A stretch of DNA of 64,000 nt, taken from Globodera rostochiensis (lineage: Eukaryota > Nematoda > Chromadorea > Rhabditida > Heteroderidae). The DNA is taken from assembly GCA_018350325.1 (NCBI GenBank), contig JAEVLN010000019.1:1364001-1428000 (forward strand). Reading direction: 5' to 3'. Under the pieces are notes generated by a model. That model was not told where the DNA came from and made no database searches. It saw nothing but the letters and a program-made list of their open reading frames with translations. The position numbers and the translations under genes were made by a program. This document shows, piece after piece, positions 1-18,768 of the stretch (the first letter of the stretch is position 1; each line of letters starts with the position of its first letter).

Positions 1-1840
1 AGCCGAATAAACCAAAATCGGACATTTCGTAATAATTTTAACAAAGTTTTTTAATTTATTCGGCAAAACGTCCGATTCTTACCAAAAAATAAAAATATTT
101 TTGTTTTGAGCGATGACGCAAAATAAATAAATAAAAGCGCCGTTTCGTCCGTTCGCATCACTTTCATTAGCCGACACGGGCCAGGCCAACAAAACCATCC
201 GCCGCTTATTTCAAATTCGTTTCGGCCAGCCGCCATCATTCGAACTGTCCCAAATTCTCACCTCGACAAAACTAAAACAAAACGGCAATTCTTCCTTAAA
301 GTAACTTTTAAACAAATATTCGATCGTTGAAAGTAACCGTCTCAAATTCAGCGCATCAGAAACATTCGAGTCCTTTTTTATTAATTATTTACGTTTTTAT
401 TTTCTTTTTTATTTGTAAATAAATTTTGGCTTTTAAATTACTTGCGAATTTCAAAGAATTTAAGGCCTTTGCTCGGTGATGCGTCGCTTTTTTGGGTGTT
501 TTTAGTCCGTTCGATCGAAATTTCCGCTTTTTTCTCTCCGGGCTTATTGGTGAAGACATTTCGCCGACAAAAGTTCTTTTGAGACAGTCTTTACGTACCC
601 CGCCGCCCCCATTATTAAGCAATTTACAAAATGTTTCTCAACAAAAGCGTGGGAATCAATCGTTGTTTGGCTCCGCCTGAGACGGCAATTGCGCGTAAAT
701 TTCAAAAGTTTTTCTTCCGTCATGGAACCTTTCATTAAATAATCTGCGAAATTTTGCTTTTGCTTCGACTCGTTCCCAAAAGGGGAACAAAAAGGTTAGG
801 TAAATGCCGCCCAAACCGCCGCCGACCCTTTCCCTAAATGGATTTTCATCAAAAAGCTTCGGCCTAAAGCTTTTCTTCAAGTCCATAAAAAAATTGCCCA
901 TCCGAAAATTCGCTTGGCCATTTGAATTAGATGGCTTTTCATTCAATGAATAAATTATTACTCAATAAAATATCACTTCATTTAATCCTCCAATTGCCTT
1001 CCGCTCTGCCGGAGAGGAAAAATTTATGGAAAGAAATTATTTCAGTTTTTTAAAATGTCACCCACCACAAATTATCCGACAAAAGCAATCTTCTCTAGAC
1101 AATTTTAGTTGTTAAAAACGGCTGTTTAAAAATTTAACGGATTTAAATTAAAGGGAAATCCCCCACAATTAAGAATTAAGCCCTGGAGGGATGGATATCC
1201 ATCCGGCCATCCCTCCAGGGCCTCTTTTGGGACGCTGTTAATTGTGCCACACACCGACCGCCGCCATCTGTTGGGTGGCGCTGGCCGGGGCCGGGGGCCG
1301 AAATGATGGCATTCGCTGCCGGCACTTTCCCAGTGCCTTCACGTCTCCTTTTTAGGGCCAAATGTGGGGCATCGCAAAGGCAAATTGCCCGGGGGAACTT
1401 TTAATAACAAAAATATCCCACCCTCAAGGCACTTTCAATTTGTAGTTGGTTAGGTTAGCCTCTCTCCCTCATAGTCAGTCACATCAGCTCACTCGCATTT
1501 CTCGTTCTATTTTATCACACTCAATTTGCCTTTTGGGTTTGATCATCGTTTCATTTTTGATTTCCCAAAAAGTTTGTGCTTTTGTGAGAATTCCAATGAA
1601 TTGAAAAATTATCCCAAAAATGGGGCAAAATGCCAAATGGGGGGGGGGGGGGCACCTGGACACTTTGTCCCATCAATGTCTTGGGTGTTTGAAGGTTGAT
1701 TGGGCGTCGGGCACAATTGGTGCTCACGTTTGGACCCTCAAGCCTGTTAAACTTTGAGTTCAACGATGACAAATATTACAAGCCTCCGTACATCCCGAAT
1801 TATCCAAGAGAACATTTTTTTGAATTAAAGTTGTTCAATC
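1..1840. other. Intergenic, no gene recognised
   Basis: AT-rich stretches alternate with short G/C-rich patches. Short reading frames occur on both strands but none shows a recognisable family or convincing splice structure. A run of 12 or more G's lies near 1640-1652. Confidence 0.5.
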
Positions 1841-3345
1841 AACCAATCGTACCCGGCGACCAATCGTACCCGGCGACCAATCGTAACCGGCGAACAATCG
1901 TACCCGGCGACCAATCGTACCCGGCGACCAATCGTACCCGGCGACCAATCGTAACCGGCGAACAATCGTACCCGGCGACCAATCGTACCCGGCGACCAAT
2001 CGTAACCGGCGACCAATCGTAACCGGCGACCAATCGTACCCGGCGACCAATCGTAACCGGCGACCAATCGTAACCGGCGACCAATCGTAACCGGCGACCA
2101 ATCGTACCCGGCGACCAATCGTAACCGGCGACCAATCGTAACCGGCGACCAATCGTACCCGGCGACCAATCGTACCCGGCGACCAATCGTAACCGGCGCC
2201 CAATCGTACCCGGCGACCAATCGTACCCGGCGACCAATCGTAACCGGCGACCAATCGTACCCGGCGACCAATCGTAACCGGCGACCAATCGTAACCGGCG
2301 ACCAATCGTAACCGGCGACCAATCGTAACCGGCGACCAATCGTAACCGGCGACCAATCGTACCCGGCGACCAATCGTAACCGGCGACCAATCGTAACCGG
2401 CGACCAATCGTACCCGGCGACCAATCGTAACCGGCGACCAATCGTACCCGGCGACCAATCGTAACCGGCGACCAATCGTAACCGGCGACCAATCGTAACC
2501 GGCGACCAATCGTACCCGGCGACCAATCGTAACCGGCGACCAATCGTACCCGGCGACCAATCGTAACCGGCGACCAATCGTAACCGGCGACCAATCGTAA
2601 CCGGCGACCAATCGTACCCGGCGACCAATCGTAACCGGCGACCAATCGTAACCGGCGACCAATCGTACCCGGCGACCAATCGTAACCGGCGACCAATCGT
2701 AACCGGCGACCAATCGTACCCGGCGACCAATCGTAACCGGCGACCAATCGTAACCGGCGACCAATCGTACCCGGCGACCAATCGTAACCGGCGACCAATC
2801 GTACCCGGCGACCAATCGTAACCGGCGACCAATCGTAACCGGCGACCAATCGTACCCGGCGACCAATCGTAACCGGCGACCAATCGTAACCGGCGAACAA
2901 TCGTACCCGGCGACCAATCGTACCCGGCGACCAATCGTAACCGGCGACCAATCGTACCCGGCGACCAATCGTAACCGGCGACCAATCGTAACCGGCGACC
3001 AATCGTACCCGGCGACCAATCGTAACCGGCGACCAATCGTAACCGGCGACCAATCGTACCCGGCGACCAATCGTAACCGGCGACCAATCGTAACCGGCGA
3101 CCAATCGTACCCGGCGACCAATCGTAACCGGCGACCAATCGTACCCGGCGACCAATCGTAACCGGCGACCAATCGTAACCGGCGACCAATCGTACCCGGC
3201 GACCAATCGTAACCGGCGACCAATCGTAACCGGCGAACAATCGTACCCGGCGACCAATCGTACCCGGCGACCAATCGTACCCGGCGACCAATCGTAACCG
3301 GCGCCCAATCGTAACCGGCGACCAATCGTAACCGGCGCCCAATTG
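1841..3345. repeat. 17-bp minisatellite, about 88 copies
   Basis: A 17-bp unit, caatcgtacccggcgac, is repeated head to tail for about 1.5 kb. Most copies differ only at one position (gtaACC or gtaCCC), with rarer gaCc/gaAc and gCGCc variants. Because 17 is not a multiple of three and the unit lacks stops, it stays open in several frames on the minus strand (about 500 codons); these are not treated as genes. Confidence 0.97.
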
Positions 3346-4052
3346 TTAGCGCCCAAATGAACGACTCTCTCGAAATGGCCCTTTCTCTCGCTTACTTTTG
3401 TTTTGCCATTTGCAGCAATTCTAATTGGCATAACAAATGCCAAGGCGTTGTGTGGGTGTGTGAGTTCGGTTTGCTTCCCCACGCACAACTTACCTCACTA
3501 ATCGGCTTTTCCCATGCTAATTGGCGTAGTTTCTTTCCTTATATGTGTGTTCATACGATTTAACGAAGCTTAAAAGGCATAAAATGTGCCACATTGGCAT
3601 TCTCTAAACAAAATAAACTCACATTTAATAATTCATAATTATCAGCCCTTTCCTTTAATGGGCACGGCAAATTAAACATCCGACAATCTTTGCTCTTTTT
3701 GAGGTACAAAAAATGTTTTTGGCAACAAATGCCAATTTTGTCACAAAAAAGGGTCTCCTAACCTTTGGCCAAAAAAGGGACATTCATTCATTCATTCTTT
3801 GCCATTTTTAGAAATATTTAATATTTTTTCGCCTCCTTTATTTTAAAGCCAAAATTTCAGGAATTTTTCAATTCAGAAAAATTTCCACATGAATTGCCCA
3901 TAATTTCTAAATTATTCCCGCTCTTTTCCCATTTATTAATTCATCCAAAAATTGCCTTTCCAACGTTTCTTTCGACTGAACCAATTTTAAATTTGCTTTA
4001 GGTCGGTCATTAATCACATCGCCACATTTTGCATAATTTGAATTTCCTCGAA
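3346..4052. other. Intergenic, possible promoter of the neuropeptide gene
   Basis: AT-rich sequence upstream of the plus-strand neuropeptide precursor. No gene, RNA or clear motif was recognised. Confidence 0.4.
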
Positions 4053-4606
4053 ATGCTTTCCCTTCCGGCGCTGTCCTTCGTCTCTTCTTCGGAAAACGGA
4101 CGGTTTCGCAACTTCTGCTTGCTGTTGGCCACACTTTGCCTGATCAGCGGCGGTCGGTCACTTCCCCTGGACCCAACCAACGGCAGACTTTTCTTCTCCA
4201 CAGTATTACGGTAGGAATTGGCTTCCATTTTTGTACTGTGGCACAACCCCACAAAATAAGAAAATAAATAATAAATAGCCTTTATAATTCAGAAACCCCC
4301 ACAGCGTCAACACTTTGATACCAATCGGCGGTGTTTCTCCGATGTTCCGATTCGTTGGCACAGATCAATTTGTTGGCCTGAAGAAACGACGGGAACGCGT
4401 CGGCCCCATTCAGCCGTTTCTGGCCAAGAAATACGACCGAAACTGTAAGATTTCTACTCCCTTTTTTGGCTTAAAGTTTTTAATTCAAATTTTCAGGTTT
4501 CTTTTCGCCAGTTCAGTGCATGTTATCCTTCAAAGACGGCTCCAACTCGATGGGGAGCAACAGCGAAGTGTTGCACTTTGAGGCCGGACGGCGCCGAAGA
4601 CGTTGA
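4053..4606 (+). CDS. Neuropeptide precursor, allatostatin-C-like Cys-Cys peptide
   Basis: Three exons read well: 4053-4210, 4305-4444 and 4497-4606 (phase-matched GT-AG introns), giving about 135 residues. An in-frame upstream ATG at 4029 would add eight. A hydrophobic stretch in exon 1 (CLLLATLCLISGG) looks like a signal peptide. A Lys-Lys dibasic site precedes YDRNCFFSPVQCML, in which two Cys flank six residues (C-F-F-S-P-V-Q-C). This spacing and pattern resemble arthropod allatostatin-C/CC peptides (C-Y-F-N-P-I-S-C-F). An upstream KKRRER site could liberate further peptides, and the protein ends in five Arg. Inferred role: secreted peptide ligand for a somatostatin/allatostatin-C-type GPCR. 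The family link is by motif only; another Cys-bridged neuropeptide is possible. Confidence 0.68.
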
Positions 4607-5025
4607 TGAGAGATTTGATGGATTTATTTGGGATTGAATTTACACCAAACGATCAGTTTAATAACGCCATGCCCGATCAGACGACCGCGGCACAAATAAT
4701 GATCATTGATCTCTCTCATATTGAAGTTTAATCAAATTTTGTATGAAGTTAATATGTCTATACGGGGGTTTGGCTGAGAGAATCACACAACAGAGAGCAT
4801 AAAATCCCCAATTTATCAAAATTTGAGGAAAAGATAAGACTAATTAATTATGTACCGGGCAAAGTTCAAAGGTAAAAAGGGTAAAAAGAATTTGGCATGG
4901 GAAATGTATAAAATATGAAAAGGGCGACAAAATGTTGAAAAGAAATGACTGCTAAAAATGAAAGTGGCCAAGCCAATCACCGGTAAGTGAACGTTTAGAA
5001 CTTGAAGGCCGGGGGGACCGATCGA

Positions 5026-11901
<6,876 letters not shown>

Positions 11902-12073
11902 CTGAATGGAATGGAATGGAAAGTATAGGAATTTACACGAGAAAATCACAAAGCTAATGTCCCAAGCGAGTGGTAAATTTTGGCCTTATAATCGTCTCAA
12001 AATTTTTGGACATAAAGCCTTCACTCATCGATTAGCTTAATGCTTATCCTTCTTTCGAAAAGTCCGGCTTTAC

Positions 12074-12478
12074 TTTCAACACTTTTTCCCCTCCCTCCCA
12101 ACAGACCAAAACTTTGTCCCCCGCGGCCGGTGATGACGACGCGGACATTTTGAGGCTTTCCTTGGCGCTTTGCGACTTCCTCTTCTTCGGTTGCTTCTTC
12201 TCCTGTCGATGGCTCTTCTCCCGATGGTTCTGATCCGAATCGGACAATGCGTTGGAGCTGGACGGACAAGAGGGGTTTGGACAGTGGGGCAGCGAGGAGG
12301 AGGACGAGGACGAAGAAGACGAGGAAGACGGGCTCAACGGCGGCAGCTGCTCCCTTCCATCTACAGCTGAAAAATCGTGCTGATCCTGCTTCGAGTCGGT
12401 GCTTTGAAGTCGTCCGATTATTTCTTCGGTGGCGTATACCGTCTCCAGCAAATCTTCCAATGGGAAAAGGTCGTGGAT
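12074..12478 (-). other. Probable upstream coding exon: Ser-rich, possible tpa-1 N-terminus
   Basis: A 405-base open exon in phase 0, with a CAG acceptor before 12478 and a GTAAAG donor after 12074. It encodes an acidic segment, a run of about 12 Ser, a Lys-rich stretch (KKQPKKRK) and a C-terminal segment ending CWEGGEKVLK. The phase matches the tpa-1 exon starting at 11901, so it could be the N-terminal extension of a long PKC isoform. No domain was recognised. It could instead belong to a separate upstream gene; a further open segment lies at 12505-12834 on the same strand. Confidence 0.4.
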
Positions 12479-14289
12479 CTGAAAAGTTAGCCAATTAAGA
12501 GGGTTTAAACCAAAAGTTTGGCCCAATGTTTTGCTTTTTCACACATCGAAGGGAAAACGAAAAGAAAGGTGAGCCGTTCAGAGTCGAAATTCGACACGGC
12601 CGGGACGTACTCAAAGTTGGAATGAAGCTTTGCATTTTCTGTCAAGAGTCCCTCCTCCCATTCCCGCCTTAACTCATCCGTTCTTTTTGTTTGGATCGCC
12701 TGGGGGGGGGGGGTGGTAATGAAGGAATGAAAAATGAACGGAATGGGGAGGGGGTGGGGGTGGGAGAGGGAAGGAACCGGTCCCCCCCCCTCAGTCTCCC
12801 CTCCCGTCCCCTCGAGCGTCGAGAGTATATTCATTCATTCATTTTCATTTATTCGCTCGTCACAGCACCAAAGGCAATGCGAAAGCTGAGAGGGCGCGAA
12901 ATTATTTGACGCGATTTCTTGCGTAAAGACAGCAGGCAAAAGACGCTGGAGGGGCTGGAGGGGGCGGTGAGAAGTGTCTGAGAAAGCGACGGCCTTCAAA
13001 TCGAAGCTTAAAGCCTTTTGCGTCGTCGATCACTGATCGGTGGGAAAATTCGATGCTGATCAAAGAAGAAAAGGGGAAAACAGCGGAAATTGGGAAAGAT
13101 TGTCCGGCACATCTTACCGTATGTTGGCAAAACTAAGCAAAATGCCTTTTCGTCGTTGGCGCGCTTTTCGTAACCAAAATTAAATTGTTGCTCAAGGCGA
13201 TAAAACTCTGTCTCTAAGTCTGCCCCCGGGCACTTTCGCTTAATGAACCAAAAGAGTCACGAAAAATGAAAGGGAATCAGCAAAATGTTGAAATTGAAAT
13301 GCAAAAAGTTTGGAAATGAATAAATAAAGAGAACTTCGCCCACCAAATATTTCTTTTCCAACGAATAAACCAAAATTTTTGTGGCCGCTGCGTGCAAAAG
13401 AATACTCAAAAAACCAAATAAATAAATAAATGTAAAAACAGAAAATATATGTAAACATTTTTAATAAAAAAGTCCAATAAATTGTTTTATAAAGTTCTAA
13501 AGGAATCAAATTTAAACCCTAAGGGGATGAAACGTCTAAGCCTTAAGGGCGTTTGACCCGGCTATTATTTTGGGCCGTATTTTTCAGAGTTATAAACTTA
13601 CAAAATATGTAAAAAAACATGTAAATCCGGGCCCTAGTAATGATGTCAAAAAAAAGTTCATGTGACTTTTTTTGTAAAACAATGCCAATACATTTTATTT
13701 CAACTCAAAATGGTTTATTTTAGAAGGGCAGTAACTGCTTTATTGCATCTCAAAGATGAAGCATTTAAGTTATGGCCTAAGGCATTCATTCATTCTTGGT
13801 CTTATGGAAGTAATGGACCCTCGAGCAATTTTGAATTGGATATGCTCGGGGGGGGGATGGCGTAGGACGAACGAACATCGCCGGGGGGGGGGAGGACGAG
13901 TGAATGAAAGGAAGTGAATGGGCATCCCCCCAGGGGAAGGGCCTAATTGTAAGGACATTAGTGTCCATCAGACTGACGAAGACAGTCACTCCAATTCACA
14001 GTTAATGTTCTTGGACTCAAACTTTCGATGTAAACGGAAAACGGACAAAAGCTATTTTCAATTTGGATAGAAAATTAAAAGGATTTGAAGAAGAAGCATA
14101 TGAGAGAAGGGGTTTCAAATTAAAACTACGGGAAAGACAAAATTGGCATATCGATTGCCCGAGGGTTGGGGAGGGGGGCGGGAAGGGTCAAAAAATAGGA
14201 TAGTTGGAGCTAATGGAACAAGTAACAGCAGCAGACAAACAAACGGCGGGCGACACGCTCCACTAACACATTGCTTTTTGTCGCCTCCG
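12479..14289. other. Intergenic or 5' region, no gene recognised
   Basis: Contains an open minus-strand segment (12505-12834) without an identifiable family, several poly-G runs, and AT-rich DNA. Nothing else was supported. Confidence 0.4.
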
Positions 14290-15272
14290 GGGATGGATTG
14301 TATGGGGGGGGGGGGTGGGGGGGATGGGGAAGGATATAGGGGGGGGGGGAAATAGGGGGGGTGGGGGATAGGGGGGGGGTGGGGGATGGGGGTGGAGGGG
14401 GGGGGTGGATGGGATAGGGGGGGGGGATAGGGGGGGATGGGGAAGGATATAGGGGGGGGGGGAAATAGGGGGGGTGGGGGATAGGGGGGGGGTGGGGGAT
14501 GGGGGTGGAGGGGGGGGTGGATGGGATAGGGGGGGGGATAGGGGGGGGGGGGATGGGGAAGGATATAGGGGGGGGGGAATAGGGGGGGGGGTGGGGGATA
14601 GGGGGGGGGGTGGGGGATGGGGGTGGAGGGGGGGTGGATGGGATAGGGGGGGGGGATAGGGGGGGATGGGGAAGGATATAGGGGGGGGGGAAATAGGGGG
14701 GGTGGGGGATAGGGGGGGGGGTGGGGGATGGGGGTGGAGGGGGGGGGGGTGGATGGGATAGGGGGGGGGATAGGGGGGGGGATGGGGAAGGATATAGGGG
14801 GGGGGAATAGGGGGGGGGGGTGGGGGATAGGGGGGGGGGTGGGGGATGGGGGTGGAGGGGGGGGGGGTGGATGGGATAGGGGGGGGGGATAGGGGGGGAT
14901 GGGGAAGGATATAGGGGGGGGGAATAGGGGGGGGGGTGGGGGATAGGGGGGGGTGGGGGATGGGGGTGGAGGGGGGGGTGGATGGGATAGGGGGGGGGAT
15001 AGGGGGGGGATGGGGAAGGATATAGGGGGGGGGAATAGGGGGGGGGATAGGGGGGGGGAATAGGGGGGGGGATGGGGGTGGAGGGGGGGGGGGTGGATGG
15101 GATAGGGGGGGGGATAGGGGGGGGGATGGGGAAGGATATAGGGGGGGGGGGAATAGGGGGGGGGGGTGGGGAAGGATAGGGGGGGGGGAATAGGGGGGGG
15201 GGGGTGGGGAAGGATAGGGGGGAGGGGAATGGGGGGGGGATAGGGGAGGGGTGGGGGGATGGGGGGAGGGGT
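14290..15272. repeat. G-rich tandem array (long G-runs on + strand)
   Basis: Composite repeat of about 120-130 bp built from [24 protein letters not shown] modules, with dozens of runs of 6-12 G separated by one to four other bases. The minus strand reads as Pro-rich frames in all three phases, which is a composition effect. Confidence 0.95.
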
Positions 15273-16390
15273 ACCCCCGCGGAACTTTGAAAGGATAAAA
15301 ATAAAGGAGCGAAGATTTGAGTGCCTTTCTGGCAGGGGGCGGAGGACACTCATTAGGCATTTGGGACCAACTGATATTAATTAGGCTAATCTAGAGCATT
15401 GATGGATGGTAGCTTAAGGAAGGAAATTGCTCAAAGACTCCGACCCGGGAAGAATTGGCAATTTCACAAATAAAAGTATCTCCCCGAGGCAATGGCGCAC
15501 ATTCGCCTTATCTGCTGGTAAGCCAAACAAAGGTGGGCATCGCCGGGGGGCAAAATGTGTGAGAGGGGGAAAGGAAAGAGACAATGGACAATAAAAATGC
15601 CGTGGATGGCATAACGCCGCAGGGGAGGGAACTCCCTTTTCGCGCTATGAGATGTAATTTTGTTCGCTTAAAATAGAAAAATTGCTGCGAATTGCGATGG
15701 ATTGATTGGGGCCAAAAAGATTAGCAAAATGAAAAAAAGAAAATTAATAATTATTTGGCAAAATGGGAAATTTTGAATGGAAAAATATATTTTTAAGGCA
15801 ACCACAGACTCAGAAGCCATTACCGGCAATCAGTTAGTTTTGTGCAGGTGCAACGAAAAGTTTGTTGAAACATTCAAATTTATTTAAAAGACTTTCGATT
15901 TATGGACTTATAATCCCCGCCTCCCCCGGGGGAATAAGGCGCAAAATTCGCCACGATTCCTCGGGCAACAAATTCCGGCGAATTTCCATTTCCGCCTTTT
16001 CCTTCGCTTCCGGGGCCCAAATTGCCCCAATTGTATTGGAGCCTCCCTCCTCAATTTACGCCATTTTGACGAATGTTTAGAAATAAAGTCAAATTCCAAA
16101 TTGGCGGAAATTACCATAAATAACCCCCGGGGGGAAATAATCGCTGAAAAATTTAAGGACTTTTTTTGAAAAAGGCAATCAAACAAACGGCCAAAAAATG
16201 TTAAGGATTTGGCCACCAATAATCCTTCAAAGAAGAATCACAGCGTCTGATCACTGCCTTTTTTAGAAATCATTTGGAAATCTGAAAGGCAACGATTTGA
16301 AAAGTCCATAAAGTCTTACTAACCGTCGTCAAATAATTATTGAGAAAGAAAGAAGAATTAATTGATCGGCTGATTTAGCCCCCAGGGGGT
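15273..16390. other. Intergenic, nothing recognised
   Basis: Mixed-composition DNA with short reading frames on both strands. No domain, RNA gene or repeat stands out. Confidence 0.4.
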
Positions 16391-16397
16391 TTTTGAG

Positions 16398-16765
16398 TGG
16401 AAATGTTGTCGGGAAGAGAGAGAGTGGAATAGGGGAAAAGAGAGAAGGGGGGGGGGAAGAGAGAGAAGGGGGGAGGGAAAGAGAGAGGGGGAGGGGGAGA
16501 AGAGAGTGGAATAGGGGAAAAGAGAGAAGGGGGGGAAAGAGAGAGTGGGAGGGGGAGAAGAGAGTGGAATGGGGGAAAAGAGAGAAGGGGGGGGGGAGAA
16601 AGAGAGAGAGGGGGGGAGGGGGAGAGTGGGAGGAGGGAAAAGAGAGAGAAGGGGAAAAAGAGAAAAGGGAGAGAGTGGGAGGGGAGAAAACAGAGAGAAA
16701 GAGAAGGGGAGGGGAGAGAGTGGGAGGGGGGAAAAGAGAGAGAAGGGGGTGGGGGGAAAAAGAGG
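16398..16765. repeat. GA-rich purine tract array
   Basis: Irregular tandem repeats of gagagaaggggg-type modules, almost purely purine on the plus strand for about 370 bases. Potential triplex/H-DNA-forming sequence by composition. Confidence 0.93.
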
Positions 16766-17560
16766 AGATTTCCCACCTAAAATCGACTTTTACTGGATCA
16801 AAATCAGTTTTCAATAAAGTTGCATTTTAAAATTTGGTAAAAAATTATGAATTGCGTAATTGATTTATTGTTATATTTAAATAAAATTTTATTTGAATTT
16901 TACGTTAAATATTCAAAATGACCTGATTGGCGGCGTCCTGTTGTTGTTGTGCTTGTTCATGTTGACGTCGGAGGTGAAATACGCGAAGAGAAAGTGCGAG
17001 GGAACGGAATTTCATTCGAATTTTATAAGCTAAATTAACAAATTTACACTCCGAAAACTCTGCTTTTTTATTCTAAATTCAATTGGTACGATTTATTATT
17101 TTAACTTCCGCCAATTTTTCGAATTATGCAAATTGCCTTTTGCCCGAAAATTGGTAACTTTGCGAATTTTACTTTTTTGGGACAAATGCCAAATTTTTGG
17201 CCAAATGAGCGAATTGAAAAAGAAAATGTAACAAATTATGGAAAAGTTTTTAAACCGTTCGAGTCGAAATGTTCGAATTCGAAGCAACAAAAACAAAAAA
17301 GAACGCTCAGTCGGTTTTTACCCCAGCGAAAAGGCGACGGCTAATTTGATTGAGCCGAGGGGTGCCCCCGGGGGCAAATTGAGTGAGTCCTTTGGCTTAA
17401 GCTCGTCAGGGCCCTTCCCAAAGCAAAACCAAATGGGAAGGAATTTGGGCCCGAGGCGTTATTTGTTCATTGACCAACGACATTTCCCCTGGAGCAACAA
17501 CAAAACAGCCATAGTTTCCTTTCCGTACGTATCCCCCGAAGGCATTGGTGACGAAAAGGG
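16766..17560. other. Intergenic, nothing recognised
   Basis: AT-rich, with an inverted-looking run of aattttt/aaaaatt words near 17,100-17,230. No supported gene. Confidence 0.35.
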
Positions 17561-18768
17561 GGCGATAATTGGAGGAAGAAGAAGCAATGGAAGAAGCAGA
17601 GAAGAAGCAATGGAAGAAGAAGCAATGGAAGAAGAAGCAAGGGAGAAGAAGCAATGGAAGAAGAAGCAATGGAAGAAGAAGCAGAGAAGAAGCAATGGAA
17701 GAAGAAGCAAGGGAGAAGAAGCAATGGAAGAAGAAGAAGCAGAGAAGAAGCAATGGAAGAAGAAGCAATGGAAGAAGAAGCAATGGAAGAAGAAGCAATG
17801 GAAGAAGAAGCAAGGGAGAAGAAGCAATGGAAGAAGAAGCAATGGAAGAAGAAGCAGAGAAGAAGCAATGGAAGAAGAAGCAAGGGAGAAGAAGCAATGG
17901 AAGAAGAAGAAGCAGAGAAGAAGCAATGGAAGAAGAAGCAATGGAAGAAGAAGCAATGGAAGAAGAAGCAATGGAAGAAGAAGCAAGGGAGAAGAAGCAA
18001 TGGAAGAAGAAGCAATGGAAGAAGAAGCAAGGGAGAAGAAGCAATGGAAGAAGAAGCAATGGAAGAAGAAGCAATGGAAGAAGAAGCAAGGGAGAAGAAG
18101 CAATGGAAGAAGAAGCAATGGAAGAAGAAGCAATGGAAGAAGAAGCAGAGAAGAAGCAATGGAAGAAGAAGCAGAGAAGAAGCAATGGAAGAAGAAGCAA
18201 TGGAAGAAGAAGCAAGGGAGAAGAAGCAATGGAAGAAGAAGCAATGGAAGAAGAAGCAATGGAAGAAGAAGCAAGGGAGAAGAAGCAATGGAAGAAGAAG
18301 CAAGGGAGAAGAAGCAATGGAAGAAGAAGAAGCAGAGAAGAAGCAATGGAAGAAGAAGCAATGGAAGAAGAAGCAATGGAAGAAGAAGCAATGGAAGAAG
18401 AAGCAAGGGAGAAGAAGCAATGGAAGAAGAAGCAATGGAAGAAGAAGCAATGGAAGAAGAAGCAAGGGAGAAGAAGCAATGGAAGAAGAAGCAAGGGAGA
18501 AGAAGCAATGGAAGAAGAAGAAGCAGAGAAGAAGCAATGGAAGAAGAAGCAATGGAAGAAGAAGCAATGGAAGAAGAAGCAATGGAAGAAGAAGCAAGGA
18601 AGAAGAAGCAAGGGAGAAGAAGCAATGGAAGAAGAAGCAATGGAAGAAGAAGCAATGGAAGAAGAAGCAAGGGAGAAGAAGCAATGGAAGAAGAAGCAAT
18701 GGAAGAAGAAGCAGAGAAGAAGCAATGGAAGAAGAAGCAGAGAAGAAGCAATGGAAGAAGAAGCAATT
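17561..18768. repeat. 15-bp GA-rich minisatellite
   Basis: A 15-bp unit, tggaagaagaagcaa, is interspersed with shorter variants (gggagaagaagcaa, gagaagaagcaa). The array is open in all plus-strand frames (Glu/Lys-rich) and on the minus strand (Ser/Leu/Phe-rich). No codon-level constraint is visible, so it is called a repeat and not a gene. Confidence 0.95.

Noticed and set aside
1825..3488. Minus-strand frames of about 500-550 codons with a GYDWSP repeat
   Set aside because: The 17-bp unit gives the same peptide in all three frames of that strand; there is no unique coding context or splice support.
12170..12498. Plus-strand Arg-rich frames
   Set aside because: Complement of the Ser-rich minus-strand exon; no homology or splice signals.
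14115..15360. Pro-rich frames resembling extensin or formin proteins
   Set aside because: Pure composition effect of C-runs on the minus strand, open in all three frames.
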